This document shows, piece after piece, positions 1 through 12,291 of a DNA stretch of 56,401 bases. The stretch comes from Smittium culicis. Its lineage: Eukaryota; Kickxellomycota; Harpellomycetes; Harpellales; Legeriomycetaceae. How positions within the stretch are numbered: position 1 is the first letter of the stretch; every line of letters begins with the position of its first letter. The notes under the pieces were generated by a model. That model did no database searches, was not told the origin of the DNA, and saw only the letters and a program-made list of their open reading frames with translations. The translations under genes were made by a program, and so were the position numbers. The stretch is from assembly GCA_001970855.1 (NCBI GenBank), contig LSSN01006097.1, positions 1 through 56,401 of the forward strand. Reading direction: 5' to 3'.

Positions 1-1429
1 ATAGTTTGAATTCCATCATATCACTAACATTATAACTAGTCATACCAGTTTCTTATGCTTTAAATATTTACTCACATTCTAAATTAAAATATCTTGGTAA
101 TCATAGCTTAGACTGGTGTGCAATAATGCCGAGTTTTCATTGAATAAAAGAATAAATCCATTATCATACGAATGTAATTTTTATTTAATCTATATACTGC
201 CTAATAAAATAAAGCAGTCGATGGTCATTGGTAAATCCATTAAATATGATTACTTGTAAAGAAACTAAACGTCGTGATAAATTTATATACTTTTTTTAGT
301 AGCTGAGGCTAGTATAATGGCTACCAGTACTACTTAGTTATATCAAAAATTCGTGATTTGTACCCTAGTATTCATGAATAATTTATTAAATTGTCTGATA
401 TTATTTCGTATCTCGTCATTTAGCCTCTTTAACTATAAATCTTATTTTATTCGATTTGTATAAATCATAATCGCAAAACTACTAATATTCGCAATAAATA
501 TATCTATCAAGAGCTTAAAAATTGGCTACCTATCGCCAAGTTTGATATTATTTATTTATGGTGAGATTAGTCTTTTATACAATTTAATTGAATTACCATT
601 GGAATATTTTTCTATCAACGTCAACATTTATTAAAACATATTATTCCAAAAAGTTAAAACTCAATAAATTCCATATCATCTTGTTTTCTAGATGATTCTG
701 TAAGTTTGAAGATTTTTTCCAATTATTTTGAAAATAAATTTCAACAAGAATCCAAGCGGGCATAAAATCAATACTTAATACCAGCAAACATGACTATAAG
801 TATTTTCGAATCTTTTCTGATACTTCTACCATTATTAATGTATACATCGTAATTAGCTAATAACCAACCTCTACTAATCAATTTTTTTGAAATTTTTATT
901 ATTTCAACAGGTTAAATATTGATAGATTAATTTTTCTCGTATTTTTGCACGCTCAGGTTTGAGTTGGTTTTAATTGCTCGTCCGCTCATTAATAACATTA
1001 ACACAAAATTTACAAAATATTAACATAATGAAATAATTAAAACGGTACTTTATATCAGCACAATTTCAAGTATATCACAACTGAGACAAGATAATTTCAT
1101 AATTTCAAAGGCAATAAATCTAATAAATCAAAATGGAAGCATATCCCAAGCCATGATACATATTTTCAGAGTATAAACTCAAATTATCTAGCATATACAG
1201 TGCCATCATTGATTAATATATTATTAAATGCTGTTTAGAAGCGTTAAATAATATTTTTTGCCTAAAAATGACCAAAACTACTCAAGCTAGTTTCTAAAAA
1301 AGAAATTTCAACCTTGATAAAGTTTTTTTTTAGAAGCTTACTATCAAAATTAATACAAAATTATTTATTCGAGGTATAAATAATATATCAGATGGTACAC
1401 GGTTTAATTTAAAATAGGGGATTTTTTCA
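1..1429. other. AT-rich region downstream of PUS4, no gene seen
   Basis: Both strands carry frequent stops and I found no coding-like run, RNA gene or repeat that I can support. The stretch next to position 1430 is the expected 3' untranslated and polyadenylation region of the minus-strand PUS4 gene. Confidence 0.5.
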
Positions 1430-2882
1430 TTATCTATTCTTTGAGAAATAAGAGTTGTGAGCAAATGTAGAATATTCTATTAGGTCTAAGACATGTTTAG
1501 TTTTATGTGCATCTGATAATTCTAACACGCTATTTTCCATAATAGAAAATGGTCCTTGCTTAGTTCGTATTAGACTATAAAGAAGCCCGTGTGTACCAAG
1601 TTCCGAGCAAATGTCAGAGGCTAGAGTTCTAATATACGTACCTGATGAGCAACTGACAGAAAAATGAAATTTACTAAAACTCGCTAAACTATTATCTAAT
1701 TCTACCATTTTCTTAGCTTGATCACCTATATTTACTGAAATAAAAATATTCTATTAGTACACACTCAAGAAAAAAAACAATAAAGTACGCCAAAATGTTT
1801 CCATGAAACACATTAATTGATATAATTTTTTTTAATTAAATCTACCTAAATTTGGTATTTCAGTATTATCATATGTGTCGTTACTTCCTTGAGATGGTAC
1901 TAGCTCGACATCATCTAACTCAATGTCGTGGATATGGACACTTCTCTTTTTATCAATTATTGGAAGAGGCTTTCCACTCCTGGCATAGTAGTAGAGAGGT
2001 TTCCCATTTAATTTTAAAGCAGAATATCTAAGAAGATTTTTTAATAAGTTAAACTGAAATTCTATATTTTTTTTTGTAGAATCTTAATGCGTGACCAAAT
2101 CAGAAGCCAATTAATGAAAGAAAAAAAATTACATTGGAGGAATTTGAATCTGCTCGCCTTTAAACTTTGGAATAACGTTAGAGATTTCATCCTCAGTAAT
2201 GTGAGAAATTTCTGATTTTCCAGTTATTTTTCCATCAATATCCAATGTATCAGATGAAAATCCTAAAATAGCACCAGCCTTATATGACTATTAACAAAAA
2301 AAAGAAGAAAATTCGTTAATTAACTATTAATAAGCTTTTTTGAATTGTATGATTTTTGATTACCTTAACGCAGGAAAGGTAATCATTTAAGTATTTACAC
2401 CCTGTTCCCAATCCAACTACTGCATGATAAAAATCAAACGTTTTAAAACGAGTTTAATAATTAAAGGAGAAATAACTTTAAGTATTAGTTTTTTTTTAGA
2501 ATTTTTATCTAGGACAAGCTATAATAAATTTGTATACCTAATATACCAGAGGCGAAGGGATCCTTTTTCAAAAAAATTATAGAATTGATTTATATAAGCT
2601 ATGACAGTTCAAAACGTATTTATGATAAAAACGTACCAAAGTACCGCCATGCCCGACTTTCCAAGGTAATTTTTGTGATTTAGATCCAGTGTATTTTTCT
2701 TTATTTTTGGCTTCTAGAATTTTTTGCTGAGATAAATCAAGAGAGCCTATTCCGTTTTCACGTTTAGGAAACCACACTTTCTTTAAAAAATTTAAAGCGC
2801 CTGCACTCGAAATACCTACAGGCTTATTGATTGCTATAAGACCATTAATTTTGAATGCAGAATTCATAAAAAAAATAGACAA
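1430..2882 (-). CDS. PUS4: tRNA pseudouridine(55) synthase, TruB/Pus4 family, six exons
   Basis: Pus4/TruB enzymes convert uridine 55 of the tRNA T-loop to pseudouridine, in mitochondria and cytosol in fungi. The reading frame joins across GT..AG introns as exons 2882-2637, 2562-2538, 2419-2364, 2287-2133, 2027-1846 and 1734-1430, giving 322 residues. Family landmarks are seen in order: GLIAINKPVGISS near the N-terminus; GHGGTL at the end of exon 1 joining DPFASGIL from exon 2, which supplies the catalytic aspartate; VVGLGTGCKYLNDYL; PPIYSALKLNGKPLYYYAR across the exon 4/5 junction; and CSSGTYIRTLASDI in exon 6. Introns are 74, 118, 76, 105 and 111 bp. An in-frame ATG at 2867 could be used instead of the one at 2882. 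Length is between human TRUB (about 350) and yeast Pus4 (about 400). Every junction restores frame and motif, so the family call is firm; exact splice sites are inferred. Confidence 0.92.
2538..2562 (-). other. PUS4: 25-nt micro-exon of PUS4 carrying the catalytic aspartate
   Basis: Exon 2 is bounded by an AG acceptor after a run of A (gaaaaag) and a GTATAC donor. It encodes D-P-F-A-S-G-I-L plus one base of the next codon. It is needed to complete the invariant GGTLDPxAxG motif and keeps phase with exons 1 and 3. Without it, exon 1 reads straight into intron sequence and stops. Confidence 0.85.
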
Positions 2883-3479
2883 TATGTGTAATTAATCAAA
2901 AGTAAAAAGTTAAATATGAAGCAAAGTTGATTTATCTTTATTTTTTAAAGTTTTATTTATTGATATTTTCTAAAAAATGTCAACTATTAAATTCGAATCA
3001 AAGTATTGCATATTAAATTGTACCGAATAGCTGATAATTTAAATTTCAAACAAAGAGTAATGTCATATCATTTTCTTTATTCAACAAAATTTCTTAATAT
3101 AGCCAATAACTAATTAATTTCGTTGCCCAATAATCATAAAAATTGATAAAAATTAATTTTATCATTCGCTTATTTCTTTAACGAAATCACCCAATTTGAT
3201 AAAATAATTAATGGTTCAGGTTGCTTATTGATTTAAGTGGTTTAGTAGGCTAAAATTTTTAAAGACTAAAAATTTACTTCACTAGTATTAAAAAGTATTT
3301 AAGCTCTGCGAATCAAAAAATTTCATCTTTTCTCTTTTCCATTTATTATGAAGACTTATATTTAAACTGGCTTATAAAATCGATTTAAAAAAAAAATTAG
3401 TTTAAAAATGAAAATATAGCTGTATAAGCAGAATAACGACAATAAAACTTAAATTAAATCGCAATTGAAATTATAGTGA
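2883..3479. other. Intergenic region upstream of PUS4
   Basis: AT-rich DNA between the PUS4 start and the plus-strand LINE remnant. It presumably holds the PUS4 promoter. I see no distinctive element. Confidence 0.4.
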
Positions 3480-3659
3480 ATGATACATGAGCGAAAAAAA
3501 GCCTGGCGTGGGCCTATATAGTAAACTCGAGGGTAATATACCCAAGCTACAAATGTCAAAAATAAAAGAAAATACGAACCCGTATCATTAATAGAAGTGA
3601 TAGCTGGCCAAGAACCAATAAAAAAAGTATGCTAAAGAGGCACTCCCTTTAAACTATGA

Positions 3660-4135
3660 TTTTAACAAGGGTATTGTAGAATTATAGAAGATATCATTTT
3701 CCAGCTTGATGATATCAAAAAATGCTTTGAAATATATCACAGAAAAAAATTACTATTCTTAAAATTTAATACCCAAGAAGAGCTAGAAAAAGCAAAAAAA
3801 ATAATCTTTCTCGAAACAACTGAGTATTAGGGTGAATAAAAATACGTACCAGTACCACTTTATAATGATTTGAGCATAATGGGAGTATCTAATAATTTAT
3901 ACCGATATTTGTCGCTGATAGGTGAAGTCATCGTCATCACAGCTTTACAACATAAGAAAATCAGTGCCAAACCATCGGAAAGTGCTAAAATAGTACTGAA
4001 TACGAATAAAAATAATGAATTACATAGCTCCTTAAACATATTAGAGGTAAAAATATTAATACTGTTTAATGTGGAATCTCCTGCGTGCACTTATTGTAAA
4101 AAAAACTCAATCATTTGAAATACCAATGCTAGGAA
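3660..4135 (+). pseudogene. LINE ORF1 remnant with zinc-knuckle start
   Basis: Three overlapping frame pieces read as one nucleic-acid-binding ORF1 protein. An RRM-like helix (QLDDIKKCFEIYHRKK) comes first, then LFLKFNTQEELEKAKKII, VPVPLYNDLSIMGVSNNL, a basic stretch (LQHKKISAKPSESAKIVLN) and CTYCKKNS, where the last two ligands of the CCHC knuckle have been lost to stops. Frame breaks occur near 3,830 and 4,118. The order matches LINE ORF1 proteins. It cannot make a full protein. Confidence 0.6.
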
Positions 4136-5859
4136 TTGAATAAATACGAATTTTAAAAAAAAAATTATTCAAGAGAACTTGAACAGCAAAAATTTTACCA
4201 AAAATACTTGCGAAAATATAGGTATAATTGAAAATATAACTTCGGCTACGATGAAAGAAACATAATTTTCCCAAAAATATAGCTATGTAAACGTTTTTCA
4301 AAAGAATAGATTATCATAGAGCGCATATAAAGCGATATTATAAGCTTGTCTATTGATGATCTTCAATTTAAACTCGTCAAAGAAAAATTCCCAGTAAGCG
4401 GGCTGGGTATAAATTTCATTGCAGAATTTTCCCCTAAATCAAAAAATTCAAGTAAGAAATCCCTTGATACAATAAATAAAAATCCTGTAAAAAAATATTA
4501 AAAAAGCAACTTTTGCATAAAGATAAAAATTAATACCTGTAACTAAGGCTATCATCAAAGTCATTGATATAGAATATCAAATAAAAAAATATATGCAAAA
4601 TAAAAATACAAATGTAGTCGAAATTGAAACTGTAATGCAGTTATTAAAAATAAAACTAAAAAAGACTTTATTAAGAAATCTGAACTGAATTAGAGATGGA
4701 ATTTATATAATTCATTTTTAAATGATTTCTAAGAAAATATCAAAATCCTCCAAAAAAATCAATAAAATGAAAAAACTAAAAATAAAAACTTTTAATTTCA
4801 AAGGAATATCATGAAATATAAAAAAAGTGTCTACTATTCACTTTTTTAAAAAAGATAAAGAAAATCAGGCAGATTTTGTCTCTAGGAAATATAATAAAAT
4901 ATAAATATATACCCTTTTGGATAGATAACGTAATGAAAAACTTTGCTGGTCTAAATATACAATCACTGTAATTAATAATTTTGACCTCAAGAAATTAGAT
5001 GAAAATATTTTCTTTGAATGTAGAATAAAAATTGTCTTATTTAAGATATCAAAAAGTATTAAACTTAGACTAATTAATTAATACCTACTATGCAAAGCTA
5101 AAAACAAAAAAAACAGTATTATAATCTTTTAATTATTACTTATAGGCAAAAAAAAAAAAAAAAAGACTAAGAATTAATGGTAATTAGTGATATGCACATG
5201 GTAGAGAACAATAAAAGTGGTAGCCCCCATCCAAAAATAACTATAAAAAAATAACATATGGATAAATTGATTACCCTGCTCAATTTGGATGATTTAATGA
5301 GAGAATTTAAAAAATATTGAATAATTTACACCTAGGAGGAATATTCTTGAAGATAAATAATCCAGAATTGATCATATTTTTGTGCATATAGATATTATAA
5401 AAAATGTATAATCACAAAAATAGGACCTACATAGCTCTCAGGCCAAAAATTTAATAGACTTTAGTATAACTATAGGGAAAAAAATTAAAATAAATCTAAT
5501 GATTACCGGAGATCAAATCTAAAGGTATTAAAAGAGAAAAAAAGCATAGTTAAACTGAATTTTCTCTAAATATAAGTTTTAATTCAGCTGGTGAGCGAAT
5601 ATCAATAAAAAAATTACTAATTTTTTTTTTCAAAACATGCAAAATAAATTATAAGAATAACCAGATAGAATCTTTGTAAAGAATCGATATGATGTATCAT
5701 TCAATATTTATAAATGGAAGAAACAACAATTATTTAACCTCTGTTTATAATCATTAAATATCACTTAATAAAAAAACATAATAAAAACAAATAGATGGAA
5801 TAGCTATACTTTCAAGAGAAAACTGGCCCGAAAAAATGAAATATACAACAGACATTATA

Positions 5860-7180
5860 GTAATCATAAATAAACACAGGGAATATGGAAATAAAGTGAC
5901 AAATTATATAACTAATATGGTGATTTGTTATCCCATAGGAAAGGTATAGAAGTGATTTTTCATATATTCTATAAATAATTGTTTAAAAGTGGGAAAACAT
6001 GTGCGAGTAGCCAATTTTTTTAACTAATAAAATAATACAAAATTCTCGTAGAAAGAAGCTGAGTTTATAAAAAGCTTTTATATTTAAAAATAATATAATC
6101 AATAGTAAACTCTCCAAAATATATATTAGCAGAGACTGATGAGCTTATAAATGAATTCTACAAATAATTTAACTTGTGTGTATCCAAAGATTTACTAATA
6201 ATATTTAATTAAACCAAAGAAATAAGCCAGTGAAATATTATAAGTGGTGGATCAATAATAGTTTTAATTCCACAAAATAGGGGACTTGTCAATTCTTAAA
6301 AATTATAGACCAGTAACTTATTCGAATACTTGTAAGAAAATATATACAAAAATTTCTTACAAATAGGGTGCAAAAAATTAGGAAATTTAATTAAAGCCAA
6401 TCAGATTTAATAAAAAAGTGAATTATATTTGATAGTATACTTATTAAAACTTTATTATTCGAAAATAGAAAAATAAATCATGAAGTAAACAATGAATCCC
6501 TTTTACTACTTGGCAAAGATAAAGCATTTAATAGAGTGGGCTAGGAATATAAATATAAATGATTAGAAAATTTTGTAATTGGAAAATATTTTATTAATAG
6601 AATTTACAAGATGTATATCAAATCAAAAACTAGAATAAAAACACATGAAAAATCATCACAGCAAATGAGTATAAAATAAGGTCTTGTATAGAGAGATCAG
6701 CTATCTCCATTTTTTTATAATATCATATTAGAACTCCTACTATTGCTGAAAAAAGAAATAATTGATTAAATTCCAATATACAATAAATATTTATAATACT
6801 TTGCTTTCGCAGATGATTTAATCTAGTTATAAAAAGTATAGATAAAGATGAATTAAATATATGAAGAGTATAAGATTCATTCAAAGTTTCAATTGAAAAA
6901 ATAAACTCATATAATAAATTTAAATAAAAGTAAGAAAGCCTAATTATAATTTTCTAGAAAATAATCTGGCATAAAATCCGCTATTTATGGAGACACTAGT
7001 TGGTCAGGATGTAATAGCTTAAAAGTAACTCAAATCGGATTTTTCTTAACGTATTTTTTTTTAAATAATATTTTCAATTAATTTCAATAAAAAAAAGTTT
7101 ATACTATAAATTTATTGGGAACTAACGAAAAAATTATATATTTAGGAATTATTTTTAGCTCAGATTGATTATAAATTAAA
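5860..7180 (+). pseudogene. LINE reverse transcriptase remnant
   Basis: The frame pieces carry the order of reverse transcriptase blocks: NYRPVTYSNTCKKIY (block 2), LLLLGKDKAFNRVG (block 3, corresponding to the DQxKAFDRV motif of L1-type enzymes), YFINRIYKMYIKSKTRI, RDQLSPFFYNIILELLL (block 4/5) and FAFADDLI (block 5, catalytic aspartates kept). A block YLGIIFSSD near 7,140 fits the thumb-proximal YLG motif. Many stops replace tryptophan and glutamine codons. Nonfunctional. Confidence 0.7.
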
Positions 7181-7450
7181 GAAAGCAAGAATTTAATTTC
7201 CAATAAATTTGAGAAAAAAATATAAAATTGAAAAAATATGTAGCTATCAATAAAAGGGAAAAAATTATTAAAAAAAGATTTTTTACTCTGGAATTATGGT
7301 AAAATACACGCAAAACAATGTTTTTAAATTATTTTTTATATCAAGTTAAAAAATGAAATAAATTGATACAGAGTAATAAAAAATAGCAACTAACACTAGG
7401 CTAACTATAATTTGAAAATAAATTGCTGATTAGGGCTACTAAATTTTGAT

Positions 7451-10400
7451 GCTCATTAGAAGATTTTGTTTTAAAAATAGTACGATGGACAAACAAAAAG
7501 CAAAATAAAAGTAATTAATAACAAATAAATGTATTTATTAAATTACTATTAATTTTTTAGCAAAATAATATTTAAAATTTCTGAACAATTAATATATTTT
7601 TCTTTATTTGATAAAATTCATCTATTTAATATATTTATATATATAATATGATACCAAAGTATATATAATAAAAATATTATGAACATTTTATGCAATTAAA
7701 TTGTCTTTTCTATATAATATGGCGACATTAACTATATTAATTATGTATCAATAATTTAATTGAATTTTCATAGTTTGAAAATTACCGATAAGATAAATTT
7801 ATTCAAAATAATAATGGCTATTTAATAATATAATGATTATTTTCCTAGTTTATATAATCATATGTGATTTATATTGATATATATTGATTTAATGTACTAA
7901 AAAATATATAATATTACTATGGAATAATATTTTCCACTAGTTAAAAAACTTTTTTTTAAATATAATATTAATTTATCCCTATAATGGTATTTTACATATT
8001 ATAAATAAAAAGTGATGTATATTTTCTAAGGTTATAATTTTTATAAATAATACAATTCTTCATAAATAAAAAATTATACAATATTTTATGAAAATATAGC
8101 TTTTTTTAGATTGATTTTTATTCTATTTTGCGAAATTTTTATTAATAATTCAAATTATTATTTTTTACTTGCTAGATAATTAAGTAATTGAAATTAACTC
8201 ATCTTAGTAATAAGTTACACAATAATATCTATTTCTATTAAATAAAATAAATATACTGTTTAGTATACTTTATGAATTTGTTTTATTTTATTTTAAGAAG
8301 CTCTATATCAAATTAAACCGGAATAGCTAATTTTAATACGTATCTATATTAATCCTGTAATAAATCTAATAACATAGTATTTATAAGGCGAAATCATAAT
8401 ATCGTTTTAATATAAATAATAAAAATATGTATTATCGATAATATCAAAATAAATATTAGTAAGAAACCATTTTTAAAACTAAAACTAAAATATTAATATT
8501 TATGGCTCATTATTTTTTATTATAAAAGTTAAAATCAAACCACTTTAATACAAAATGATTATTATACACAATAAAATTATAAAGATATTTGTATAAAAAA
8601 TAAATACAGAAATATTGAGATAGGTAAATCATAATTAAAAAAAGAGCTATCTGTTTGATCTAATTTCTTGTAAAACTAAGACTAGATTTATTTAAAAAAT
8701 TTACTATTCAATGTTAGGAGAATTTTCTTTTACTATAAACTTTTTTTTTTACGATTGATAATTAATAAATGAATTTGATACCATAATTAGTTAAATATTT
8801 TAAGATTATTAAGACTTATGACATTGCTATAGTTATTACTTATAATATCTGATATGAATATGAAACATTAGAAATTAATATATAAGGAATAATCCATTGT
8901 AGTGGAAATTTTTATATTTAGCTATTAGTATTGAGTGATTTTTAGTATTTATTAATATATTATCAATACTTTTATCAAGTTTATCAGCTTAAATAAAAAA
9001 TGTATCTTCATTTACATAAAGGATATTTCTTTTATTTAAGCAAAATATAAATTAATATTTACATCAACCAGAATATATATAATTTTTTTATGTAAAAATA
9101 TTTATTAAATTTTAGTCGATTGATTTACTAAATTAGTATCGGATTAAAATTTAATAAATCCAATTTTCTGATATGTATATTGTGATTTATTCGGTCAAAA
9201 TATAAAATAAATAAGTATAAAAGAAAAATTATTTTAAAAAAAGTAAAAATTTAATTTTAGAGTTATCAAAATATTTGAATTTAGAGTATATTTTGATTAT
9301 ATCCGAAGAATAATGGTAAAATTTGGATCAACAGTCAAACCCAATGTTTATTAAAATAACATTGAGCTTTTGATTATAAAGAAATAAAAGTTACATATAA
9401 AGTAAATATATGGATACTTTTTTATAGATTAATATTTATTTAATGCGGTACATGTAATTAAAAATTTAATTTAGGTATTTTAATAGAAAAAATACATATT
9501 ATTAATGAGGTTAACAATTTTATTAAAAAATGTGAATATGAATACGAATATGATAATTATAATTTTAATTCAGAATTTGCAATCGTATAAAATTTCTCAT
9601 GTAAATAAATAAGGAATATGTACAAAATTATTTAAAATTTTTGAAGAATCACTAAAATAAAATCATTAAAAAATAACCACAAGTTAAAAATCTAGTATGA
9701 AAAATCATGAATTAAACAAAAATAAATAATACATTTTTTATACATAGTGTGCTTTTTATTATCACCCCTTTGAATTGGCATAGTAATTTCTTATTGAATG
9801 AATTCCAGCTTCGATGAAATTTTTTTTAAATAAAGTATTCTATATTTTTTTGAATTGGATTTGTATATTGGAATTAAATTGATTCTAAATTGATCTAAAA
9901 TTACTGAATATTCCTACCAAGACCGTTTTTGAATGCTTCTAATGTACCGAATCGTTTTTTTTGAATAAAAAATTTTTTTTGGATTAAATCCTACTAATTT
10001 TGATACAAAAATAAAAATTTTAACACTATTGCTTTTACCGGTTTTCACAATTATTCCAAAAATAGTTTTTTAATTTTTTTTTTTAGAATCATCAATAAAG
10101 AAAAAAGTAATAAAATAATATTTTTCTTTAATTTTACTCTATTTTGTGCATTTATCTAATTTTTAATGCAATAAAAATTTATCAATTCTTTCATCCGAAA
10201 GCGAAAAGCAAATTTTTATTATTTAGCTAGTATTAAATAATTATATTAAAATGATATATAATTAAAACTGTTTATGGCTTCAAAATTTAAACCAGTAAGT
10301 ATTTTCTATTAAGAATTTATTTATTTGAAATTTTAGGTAAGAAGAATTTTATAAAATTATCCATAAGATAATAACTGATAATATAGTTAACGGCTATTTA

Positions 10401-11572
10401 TGATATTTTTAAATTTATTGAGCATTACTGAAATCATAAGCTACATATTTTTTTGAAAAAAATATATCAGAGAGTGTCTATAAAATAAAAATTTATTTTT
10501 CAGATAAAATAGTAGTCTTATTAGCTTATCCATAATAAAATTAAAGGGTATGTATTGGTATTAAATATGCTATATACTTACTACCAATACTAATATTTTA
10601 TTTTGAAATTCAATTTTTTTTTATATTCTATTTCGATGGAGTTATTATAAATGTGTCTATCATTCATATTTAAATTATATGTTATTTCAAATTTCTATTA
10701 TCAATTTTAAATTTACCTAATTTAATATATTTTATGATGTGTAAAAACATTCAAGTAATAATTTAGTATACTTTTTAGTCATTATGAAAAATTCTGCTAT
10801 AATTAATGCATCCGTTTTTTGTCCCATATAATAAATTATTATTTAATTTATTATCTTGTATTACGATTTTTTTTTTTTGGACCTGGATTAGCTATAAAAA
10901 TTATTTTATAAATTAGCATATTAATTATAAAGACTATTTAATTGATTAATGATGACAAATTTAAATAGTGATTCTTATATTGGTTGAATTTTAATACTCA
11001 TACATGTTTTCACACGAGAAAATAAAATAGCAATGCTCACTTTAGATATAAAAACGATAATTTTATTTATTAGCTGTGCCCATAATAAAATAACCATACT
11101 TTAAGGTTTATTAAACGAAAATTATTTTTATTATGCAGTCTTTTTATTATTAGAGATATGTTAACAGACTATAATACCTTATTGTGTGTCTTTATAATTC
11201 ATTTAATTAGTTAATAATACCCAGGCTATTTACATATTAATATAATAAAATTATTTTTTCTTTAATTGATATGAAATTTTTGTACGCAATCATATAAAAT
11301 TTTTGATTATAGCACAAAAAAACTAGCCAATTTGAGGATTTGGTTACATTAAGGAATTTAAGACTATTTTTACATTCCCTCAAATAGCTTTCTGTTCTGG
11401 TATGATTTTTCATGGTCAAATAATATAGAATATAAATTGATCATTGATTTTTCCGAATAAAATAAAAACGCGATAATTTAGGCCAATGTACCTCCATTTC
11501 CAGTTTTAAATGCTCAGACATACTCGAATTCCATCTTAAAAATCACATTTTATGTTTAGTTATTTATTAAAG
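7451..11572. other. AT-rich gene desert
   Basis: About 4.1 kb of extremely AT-rich sequence with homopolymer runs and very frequent stops in all frames. I see no domain, no long open frame and no ordered repeat. A slightly less AT-rich patch at about 9,760-9,960 on the minus strand reads as short broken peptides that I cannot assign. It is probably old, heavily mutated transposon DNA. Confidence 0.45.
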
Positions 11573-11698
11573 CTACTTAATTAGCCCTTTCTCGTCCAAA
11601 GCTCTTAAAATTTTTTTTATTGATTCGTTGCCGATTTTAAGTACGTTTATTATTTGCAGTTTAATTACAGTATACCAAAAATTATTAAGGCCCAGGAA
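11573..11698 (-). other. Unassigned 41-codon open segment ending in a stop
   Basis: On the minus strand a frame runs from just after a TAA at 11,701-11,699 to a TAG at 11,575-11,573. It reads FLGLNNFWYT, then VIKLQIINVLKIGNESIKKI, then LRALDEKGLIK. Amphipathic helix spacing and use of GCT, GAC, GAG and GGG codons look more coding-like than the flanks. No ATG lies in it and I could not find a convincing upstream exon. It might be the last exon of a small gene, a transposon scrap or chance. Confidence 0.2.
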
Positions 11699-12291
11699 TT
11701 ATGGTGTTTTTATTGAAGGCTGTTGGCTACTTGTGGTAAATCAAATATGGTATACCGTGCGGGAAAGAGCTAATTATAGCAATAGTTTAAATTTAAGCCA
11801 ATAATATTACCATACATTAACGATTAGATATATCAAAACTCGCCAATAAATGAAAGCTCAAACATAGTATTTAATTCCAACACAATTGGTTCTGGTAGAC
11901 TTGGTCAATGGTCATCAATAAACGAATAATCGATGGTATTAAAGATTAATATAGACCAATTACAATCTGGTAGCTGAAAAATACTATAATGAGAAAAAGA
12001 AAATAGCCACAGCTAATTAATTGACTAATTTATCAATATTCATTGTCTGACAATAAAATGTGAGCGCTGGTATTTAAATCTGTACAACTAATAATACATA
12101 TCCGTATATCTTAAGATTCAAATATTTAAACCTCAAAATATACACCTGATTTTTGGTTCGTACAATAATTATTACCAGCTCTTATCATAAAATTCGACCG
12201 ATTTCCAAAAAACGACTTATTTTCCGACTAATGCGAACTATCATCAGAGTTCAACTCACTATTAATCATTTAATTTCGAAATATTCAAATT
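11699..12291 (+). promoter_or_regulatory. Upstream region of MED12
   Basis: AT-rich, non-coding in all frames as far as I can see, ending directly at the MED12 start codon. It is the likely promoter and leader. No TATA box or binding site stands out from the background of A and T. Confidence 0.35.

Larger units (their letters stand above)
3490..7450 (+). mobile_element. Degenerate non-LTR retrotransposon (LINE, L1/Tx1-like), ORF1 plus endonuclease plus reverse transcriptase
   Basis: Translating the plus strand and allowing frame changes reveals a whole LINE. ORF1-like sequence at about 3,660-4,130 has IIEDIIFQLDDIKKCFEIYH, then VPLYNDLSIMGVSNNLYRYL and a zinc-knuckle start PACTYCKK. An APE-type endonuclease C-terminal motif, SRIDHIFVHIDII, lies near 5,360-5,400. 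The reverse transcriptase follows: LKNYRPVT at about 6,297, GKDKAFNRVG at about 6,515 and the catalytic box FAFADDLI at 6,800-6,823. The frames are broken by dozens of stops and shifts, so the copy is dead, although the ADD residues happen to survive. The 3' end is not sharply defined. It is related to the minus-strand LINE at 38-49 kb. The element type is well supported; clade and boundaries are approximate. Confidence 0.75.

Noticed and set aside
3870..4118. Stand-alone 82-residue protein on the plus strand
   Set aside because: It is one frame piece of the LINE ORF1; upstream and downstream pieces in other frames continue the same protein.
9760..9960. Possible DDE transposase fragment on the minus strand
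   Set aside because: Only very short peptide runs are visible and none carries a diagnostic motif.
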